This document shows positions 57,671 to 64,000 of a stretch of DNA of 64,000 nucleotides, piece after piece. Every line of letters begins with the position of its first letter. Position 1 is the first letter of the stretch. Origin of the DNA: Anomaloglossus baeobatrachus. Its lineage: Eukaryota; Chordata; Amphibia; Anura; Aromobatidae. A program made the translations under genes and the position numbers. Below the pieces are notes generated by a model. That model saw only the letters and a list, made by a program, of their open reading frames with translations. It was not told the origin of the DNA and searched no databases. The DNA lies in the NCBI RefSeq assembly GCF_048569485.1, contig NC_134354.1:87582142-87646141 (forward strand), given 5' to 3'.

Positions 57671-58802
57671 TACGGTTGTGCTCAAAAGTTTACATACCCC
57701 GGCAGATTTTTTGTTTTCTTGGCTTTTTTTCAGATAATAATAATACAAAATCTTTTTTCCCCACTCATGGTTAGTGGTTGGGTGAAGCCATTTGTCAAAC
57801 TACTGTGTTTTCTCTTTTTAAAGACTCTTTTTAAAACTAGCGGTGTGGCTGTTTCAAGATGCACAAAAAGGAGGCACTTGAAGAAAAATTGGCTGCATGG
57901 TTGAGTCGCCAGAAGAAAGCAATTACTGTACAAATGCCACAAAGTATCTCTCCTACAATTTGTCAAACAGCACAGAGACAAGCCTACAAATTTCTGGAAT
58001 AAGGTTATTTGAAGTGATGAGACCAAAATCAAACTTTTTGGCCACAACCATAAACATTACATTTGGAGAGGTGTCAACAAGGCCTATGATGAAAGGAACA
58101 CCATTCCTACTATAAAGCATGGAGGTGGATCATTGATGATGTGGGGATATGCGAGCTACAAAGGCACAGGAAACTTGGTCAAAGTTGAAGGAAACATGAA
58201 TGCAGCAGGTTATCTACAAATACTAGAGGCAAATTTGCACTCATCAGCCCGGAAGCTGCGGATGGGACGTACTTGGACGTTCCAACATGACAGCGATCCA
58301 AAACACAAAACCAAGTCGACCTGTCATTGTCTCCAGCAGAACAATGTGAAGGTTATGGAGTGGCCATCTCAGTCACCTGACCTCAATATCATTAAGCCAC
58401 TCTAGGGAGAACTCAAGCGCGCATTTTATGCAAGAAAACCCAGGAATTTACAGGACCTGGAGGCTTTTTGCTAAGAAGAATGGGCAGCTTTACCATCTGA
58501 GAAAATAAAGAGCCTCATCCACAACTACCACAAAAGACTTCAAGCTGTCATTGATGTTAGAGGGGGCAATACACGGTATTAAGGACTGGGGGATGTGAAC
58601 TTTTGATCAGGGTCATTTGGATGTGTTTGGTTGTCATTATGATTTAAAAAGAGAAAACGCAGTAGTTTGCCAATAACTGACTTCACACAACCATTAACCA
58701 TGAGTAGAAAGAAAGATTTTGTGTTATCGTTCATATTCTCTGAAAAAAGGCCAAGAAAGCAAAAAATCTGCCGGGGTATGTAAACTATTGAGCACAACTG
58801 TA
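57671..58802 (+). mobile_element. Tc1 element with both terminal repeats, internally deleted, 1.13 kb
   Basis: Ends TACGGTTGTGCTCAAAAGTT and TTGAGCACAACTGTA are inverted repeats (with CATACCCCGGCAGATTTTTT and its inverse), bordered by TA. Full Tc1 elements are about 1.6 kb, so about 0.5 kb is missing from the 5' half of the transposase. Confidence 0.88.
57858..58560 (+). pseudogene. Tc1 transposase remnant
   Basis: Plus-strand pieces: MHKKEALEEKLAAWLSRQKK (58 kb side of the deletion), then KHGGGSLMMWGYASYKGTGN, FQHDSDPKHK and WPSQSPDLN. In the second catalytic block the usual DNDPKH is DSDPKH. In the third, (P)IENLW is replaced by IKPL and a stop codon, removing the catalytic Glu. The helix-turn-helix region is lost. 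It cannot encode an active transposase. Confidence 0.85.
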
Positions 58803-58818
58803 TGTGCCTCAGTAAAGC

Positions 58819-59401
58819 TAAGGGGTACTTTGCACGCTGCGACATTGCTAGCTGATTGTAGCGATGCCGAACGCGATAGTCCCTGTCGCAGATGCGATAT
58901 CTTGTGATAGCTGCCGTAGCGAACATTATCGCTACGGCAGCTTCACACGCACTTACCTGCCCTGCGACGTCGCTCTGGCCGGCGACCTGCCTCCTTCCTA
59001 AGGGGGCGGGTCATGCGGCGTCACAGCGACGTCACACAGCAGGCGGCCAATAGAAGCAGAGGAGCGGAGATGAGCGGGACGTAAACATCCCACCCACCTC
59101 CTTCCTTCCTCATTGCAGGCGGGACGCAGGTAAGGAGATGTTCCTCGCTCCTGCAGCTTCATACACAGCGATGTGTGCTGCCGCAGGAACGAGGAACAAC
59201 ATCGTACCTGTCGCTGCAGCGAAATTATGGAAATGACTGACACTACACAGATCACCGATTTACGACGCTTTTGCGATCGTTTATTGATGCATCTAGGCTT
59301 TACACGTTGCGACGTTGTTACCGGCGCCGGATATGCATCACTTTCGATTTGACCCCGACGAGATCACAGTAGCGATGTCGCAATGTGCAAAGTACCCCTA
59401 A
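58819..59401. mobile_element. Palindromic element, GGGGTACTTTGCACGCTGC ends, 583 bp
   Basis: TAAGGGGTACTTTGCACG and CGCAATGTGCAAAGTACCCC with TAA borders. Shares the GGGCGGGTCATGCGGCG / CCAATAGAAGCAGAGG / CTGCCGCAGGAACGAGGAAC interior with 43490-43720, so it is a relative of the element hosting the PLE. Confidence 0.82.
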
Positions 59402-60383
59402 GGGTAAGCTGCAGACACCTTTCAAGTAGCAGCAATAGGTCGTTGAGCTTTGAAGGTAAAAGAAGAATAAATTGTGATCAAATATGAGCGATATATAACC
59501 TAACCATACCTTGGAAGAAAGTGCAGTTAAATGCTTTTTGTGTCGTGTAGAGCCTGAATGTCTGGCTTTTTGGAGGATGTGTACATTATCGCACAGGGCG
59601 TTGGGCATATGCTGCACTTATTAGCTTTAATGATACCCCAGACTCTGCTCCAATGCATTTATAGCCCTATTGACAGCTCTTGTTACTCCCCGCTCCTGAA
59701 TCTCAGGAAAGAGATCCTTCCTGTCATGAGGATGCTGAAAATATGCCTCAAGAATGCTCGGTGAATGCTATAATTATGCAACGCACAAAAACAATGCCTA
59801 TAAATAAGGGCTCCGAAAGAAAACCAACTTTCATTCAGGATAAGAAAAACTGATCCAGAAATACAACTGATGTAACTTCCTGAGGAAAGCCCATGTATCT
59901 GGCAGGAACCCAACATTCCTCCGCGGACCTATCGAGGTCAGCTCCATGTTATGCTGTTAGTAAGGCTCCATTCTTCAATTTTGAAATGGGGCTTGTTGTT
60001 TCCTAGAACAATTGTTTAGTTATTTTGTCTTTTTAAACCCCCTGGCGGTAAATATCCAGGTCACAAGAACATTGGAATTGAGAACCGCCCATGTGTGCAT
60101 TGTCAGTGGAGATTGGGGAGGTTTTGTACTGGTCGTAAAAGAAAACTACATGTCCGAATTGCTGCATCTACTGGCTTGATGGTTTCTGTTCATGGCATAA
60201 GCCACTTGACATCATAAACGTTGCAATTTCTCTTTTTCCGAAGTATGCTTTAACCGATGGTATGAAGAAAAGTATTAGAAGGGTATTGCTGCACAGACAC
60301 TTTTTTTAAAATTTTTCAATGTTTTACAAAAAAAAATGAAATATTTTTATTAACCATTATCACCACTCCCATTTTGGCCAGTC
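59402..60383. other. Unassigned intronic sequence
   Basis: No element ends, exons or arrays recognised. Confidence 0.4.
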
Positions 60384-60447
60384 TTTATTCTTGGCTATTC
60401 GGGATACTTTACTGGTGGCATGACACAGGATGATAGCGTTCATCATT

Positions 60448-60807
60448 GAGCGCCCTCGTTGGCTGCCGGCAGTGTTTTCTCTGGCTGGTCTCCCCGAGAT
60501 CAGTGATTGTTTTTTCTTGTTGGTCTACAAGGCATTGCTCCCACCTGGCTAGAATCTTACTCCACACTGATGAGGGGCAATACCCCGAAACAGCTGTCTG
60601 TGGATGGATACCTGGTCTTGGTATTTCCCTTGTCATATCTTTAAACTTGTCAAAGAGTTGGATATTGACTAAAAGGGCCACTTAATATGGTGGTTATGGT
60701 GTTTTCCTAAAAAGAGCCACTCCTTGGCTAGATCCTTCCCGGAGGGATATCTGGCTAGTTTCTGTGTCGAGACTCCTAACAGAGGCTCCACAGACTTTTT
60801 TGATTTG
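60448..60807 (+). mobile_element. Short hammerhead-bearing insertion (360 bp)
   Basis: Lies between two 64-bp direct repeats (60384-60447 and 60808-60871, one mismatch), so it is an insertion. It has no coding capacity, ends in a T-rich stretch (ACTTTTTTGATTTG) and carries a complete hammerhead motif. It could be a 5'-truncated PLE tail or a non-autonomous hammerhead retroelement. Confidence 0.6.
60562..60603 (+). ncRNA. Hammerhead ribozyme, well-formed
   Basis: All parts are present. Stem I CCACA/TGTGG is perfect, with core CTGATGA at 60567-60573. Stem II GGGG/CCCC has loop CAATA. GAAA is at 60587-60590. Stem III is AC/GU with loop AGCT, and the cleavage triplet is GUC (C at 60598). The small stem III is the form described for retroelement hammerheads in PLEs. 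Predicted to be a self-cleaving RNA; not shown here. Confidence 0.82.
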
Positions 60808-60908
60808 TTTATTCTTGGCTATTCGGGATACTTTACTGGTGGCATGACACAGCATGATAGCGTTCATCATTTTTCGGGACACTCATTCTTCCAAATGTTT
60901 CACACAGT

Positions 60909-61792
60909 CTAAAGGCCCAGTCACACTAAACAACTTACCAGCGATCCCAACAACGATACAACCTGATAGGGATCGCTGGTAAGTTGCTAGGAGGTCGCTG
61001 GTGAGATGTCGCACTAAGCGACGCTCCAGCGATCCCACCAGCAACCTGACCTGGCAGGGATCGCTGGAGCGTCGCTACACGTGGAAGCATGCTGCGCTTG
61101 GTAACTAAGGTAAATATCGGGTAACCAACCCGATATTTACCTTGGTTACCAGCGCACACCGCTTAGTGCTGTCTCCCTGCACACCTAGCCACAGTACACA
61201 TCGGGTTAATTACCCGATGTGTACTCTGCTACGTGTGCAGAGAGCAGGAGCCGGCTTCTGCGGACGCTGGTAACCACAGTAAACATCGGGTAACCTTGGT
61301 TACCCGATGTTTACCTTCGTTACCAGCGTCCGCCACTCTCAGCTGTCAGTGCCGGCTCCTGTTCTCTGCACTTTTAGCCACAGTACACATCGGGTTAATT
61401 ACCCGATGTGTACTCCGGCTACGTGTGCAGAGAGCAGGGAGCCGGCACTGACAGCTGAGAGCAGCGGACGCTGGTAACGAAGGTAAATATCGGGTAACCA
61501 AGGGAAGGGCTTCTTGGTTACCCGATGTTTACTGTGGTTACCAGCGTCCGCAGAAGCCGGCTCCTGCTGCCTGCACATTTAGTTGTTGCTCTGTCGCTGT
61601 CACACATAGCGATCTGTGCTTCACAGCGGGAGAGCAACAACTAAAAAATGGTCCAGGACATTCAGCAACAACCAACGACCTCACAGCAGGGGCCAGGTTG
61701 TTGCTGGATGTCACACACAGCGACATCGCTAGTAAGTTGTGCATCAGCAGCGATGTTGCTAACGATGTTGCTTAGTGTGACGGTACCTTTAA
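60909..61792. mobile_element. Family S element, copy 2 (inverted relative to copy 1), 884 bp
   Basis: CTAAAGGCCCAGTCACACTA and TTAGTGTGACGGTACCTTTAA ends. GGTAACCAACCCGATATTTA, CGGGTTAATTACCCGATG and CAGCGATCCC blocks as in 52025-52920, in reverse order. Confidence 0.83.
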
Positions 61793-62025
61793 TGGGGCTT
61801 CATCAGAGAAAATAACTTCTCAGCAAGCATAGGCATGGGAGGCCTGGGGTAAAGTTATTTTCACTGATAAAGCCCCTTTCAGACTGTTTAGAACATCTAG
61901 AAGAATGATTAGAGAAAGAAAGGTGAGCAATACCATTCTGTGTCATGCCACCTGTAAAGTATCCTGAGACTGTTAATGTGTGTGGGGTTTTCATCATGAA
62001 GGGGCTCGCTCACAATTTTACCAAA
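61793..62025. mobile_element. Right arm of the palindromic host element of the hammerhead insertion
   Basis: GGGGCTTCATCAGAGAAAAT and ATTTTCACTGATAAAGCCCC form a hairpin, and sequence to 61975 is the inverted, diverged partner of 60808-60908. Confidence 0.6.
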
Positions 62026-63550
62026 TAAGGCTGAGTTCACATATCCTGTAATCATCTGTTAGAATGGATCCTGCAGAAATCTGTTGGCAAACAAGTTCTG
62101 CAAACTCAACTTTTTGTCTGTTCCCTGTGACTTCAGATGTAGCAGAGCTGGAATTGTCTTGGGACCTCATGTGGTTTGTCAGACCTGGGTGTTTTGGGGG
62201 TTAATAAAGGGTTAAAAAAGGGTGATTTTTTTTGTTTTTTATTTCAAATATATGTTTTTGTTTGTTTTATTTATTTTCACTTACAGATTAGTATTGAGGG
62301 GTCTCATAGACGCATCCCATTACTAATCTAGGGCTTAGTGGCAACTGTGAGCTGTTACTAATCCCTTTATTATCCCGACTACCACTGCACCAGGGCAATC
62401 TGTATGAGCCGGGTAACGTTCCAGCACTGTTGCATCTAATTCAGAGTGGCTGCAGGCTACTATTTTTAGGCTGGTGGGGTCCAATAAGCATGGGTCACCC
62501 AAGCCTGAGAATACCAGCCCCAGCTATGTTGGCTGGGTATCAAAATTAGGAGGGACTGCAAGCTGATAGGTTTTCATTCATTCATTTATTTATTTATTAT
62601 TTATTTTTTTAAAAGCTGCATGCAATTCCTCTTATTTTGATTTTCAACCAAGATACGTGCGCAGCTGGGGGCTCCAGCCTGTAGCCGTATGCTTTATAAG
62701 TGCTGGGTATCATATTATGGGTGGACCCTACGTCAGTTTTTTTTATTCATTTTTACTCCAATCTACAGTGACCTGCAGACAGGGTTTGTGATTGGTTGCA
62801 GTCAGTTGTTGTCACACAGGCTGGGGGCGTAGCTGATTGCAACCAATCAGCAATTATGAGCCGCTGCGGGAGACTCTGTAAGTATATAGCGTTTGCTCTA
62901 ATCCCCCTATCTCTTCTTCCACTATTTTCACGCACCAAATTCTGGACCTCATAGACTTTTATATGAGGACGAGTGTCCGGCCAGATATCTGGGTTTTTTG
63001 TTTGTTTTTTGTTTTTTCTTTCTTTTAAATCTGGTTATCTGCAAGTCCACCCATCACTACTATTTAGTCATCCTTATTCTTGCAATTATGATACAGGTAA
63101 AATATATCTTTGTACCGTGTTAGCCAGTAGAGATAAAAAAAAGTTTGTTTAAAAGAACTGAGAGTCCTCAGTGGTTGATACCTTTTAATGGCTAACTGAA
63201 AAGATGGTAATAATAGCAAGCTTTCGAGACTACACAGGTCTCTTCATCAGGCTCAGTATAAGGTATACCATGCCTGATGAAGAGACCTGCGTAGTCTCAA
63301 AAGCTTGCTATTATTACCATCTTTTCAGTTAGCCATTAAAAGGTATCCACCACTGAGGACGCTCAGTTCTTGCAATCATAACAGTTAAGTTTTTTCTTAC
63401 AGAATCTGTTACAAATGGAAGATAAATAGCAATCCATTAATGGATCCGTTCTCCATAGATTCCAATGTAAAAAAAAATGGATCCGGCAGACAACCTTTTT
63501 CTAATGGATCTGTTCTAATGGATGATTACTCGACATGTGAACTCAGCCTC
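62026..63550. mobile_element. Large non-autonomous element, GGCTGAGTTCACATATCC ends, 1.5 kb
   Basis: TAAGGCTGAGTTCACATATC and GACATGTGAACTCAGCC ends, with GTAATCATCTGTTAGAATGG and TTCTAATGGATGATTAC just inside. The interior has ATTGGTTGCAGTCAG and CTGATTGCAACCAATCAG, as in the 49-50.8 kb element, and a GAGAATACCAGCC theme. Another element is inserted at 63080-63385. Confidence 0.75.
63096..63368. mobile_element. Inverted-repeat insertion with hammerhead-core-like sequence
   Basis: Arms at about 63140-63251 and 63264-63376 are inverted copies (TTAATGGCTAACTGAAAAG with its partner; AATAGCAAGCTTTCGAGAC with its partner). Flanked by TTCTTGCAATTATGA (63080) and TTCTTGCAATCATAA (63368), a probable 14-15 bp target duplication. 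In each arm CTGATGA is followed by GAGAC/GTCTC and then GAAA (AAAA in one arm), as in a hammerhead core, but stem I does not pair. Confidence 0.55.
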
Positions 63551-63587
63551 ACTCTGCCATGAATAAAGAATGGGATCTAATCATTCT

Positions 63588-64000
63588 CTAAAGGCCACGT
63601 CTCACTAAGCGACATCGCTAGCGACATCGCTGCTGAGTCACGGTTTTGGTGACGCAACAGCGATCTTGCTAGTGTTTGACATCCAGCAATGACCTGGCCC
63701 CTGCTGTGAGGTCGCCGGTCGTTGCTGAATGTCCTGGACCATTTTCTTCAAAGGCGATATCCTGCTGGGCAGGACGCATTGCTATGTTTGACACTGTGTG
63801 ACAGGGTCCCAATGACAGCAGAGATCGTTATACAGGTCGCTACTGTCGCCTGTATCGTTAATGAGTCGTTGGTAAGGTCTGACTGTGTGACATCTCACCA
63901 GCGACCTCCCAGCGACTTACCATTGCTGGTAAGGGTATCGTCACACTTTAGCGACGCTCCAGCGATCCTAACAGTGATCTGACCAGGTCAGGATCGCTGG
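63588..64000. mobile_element. Family S element, copy 3, cut by the window end
   Basis: CTAAAGGCCACGTCTCACTA and AAGCGACATCGCTAGCGACA at the left end, CAGCGATCC / GGATCGCTGG at the right. More diverged than the other two copies. Confidence 0.75.

Larger units (their letters stand above)
60384..60871 (+). repeat. Pair of 64-bp direct repeats
   Basis: TTTATTCTTGGCTATTCGGG and what follows, up to GCGTTCATCATT, occurs at 60384-60447 and 60808-60871. An inverted, more diverged relative (CATGCCACCTGTAAAGTATC) is at 61945-61965, so the target was itself a palindromic element. Confidence 0.85.

Overview
The window looks like intronic and promoter-flanking DNA from a vertebrate with a large, transposon-rich genome, most likely an anuran amphibian. 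This is inferred from the mix of repeats: many palindromic non-autonomous DNA transposons ending in TTAA or TAA, degenerate Tc1 elements, L2/CR1-type LINE tails, a tRNA-derived SINE with an (ATT)n tail, Penelope-like retroelements (PLEs) and a tyrosine-recombinase retroelement. There are no prokaryotic features. Nearly all long open frames are chance frames through repeats.

Only one piece of a host gene is supported: a CpG-rich promoter and first coding exon at about 22.8-23.18 kb on the plus strand. The exon encodes a probable signal peptide, carries an overlapping upstream ORF, and ends in a phase-1 splice donor. No later exon was recognised, so the remaining ~41 kb is probably intron 1. 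I could not name the gene. A 47-bp tandem array lies just upstream of the promoter, and a ~70-bp minisatellite of about 20 units starts ~110 bp after the donor.

Layout. 0-9 kb: palindromic elements, a SINE nested in one of them, L2 and Tc1 fragments and one LTR-like block. 9-20 kb: an old PLE on the plus strand, broken up by a solo LTR, an L2/CR1 LINE that itself holds a second solo LTR, a TTAA element, a non-LTR retrotransposon fragment and a third LTR. 19.8-21.8 kb: relic of a tyrosine-recombinase (Ngaro/DIRS-type) element. 22-25 kb: promoter, exon 1 and satellites. 26.6-28 kb: Tc1/mariner relic. 29-37 kb: palindromic elements, an LTR-like block and a 14-bp CpG-rich minisatellite. 37.5-44.1 kb: a younger PLE inside a palindromic element inside a Tc1 remnant. 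44-64 kb: mostly nested TTAA/TAA palindromic elements, one Tc1 element with both ends, and a small insertion carrying a well-formed hammerhead ribozyme motif.

The most unusual signal links the two hammerhead-bearing insertions. The PLE at 38.4-43.3 kb is flanked by direct repeats of target DNA 156 bp long (2 mismatches). The 360-bp hammerhead-bearing insertion at 60.45-60.81 kb is flanked by 64-bp direct repeats (1 mismatch). Such long target duplications suggest that this group of elements inserts through very widely staggered cuts or extensive repair synthesis.
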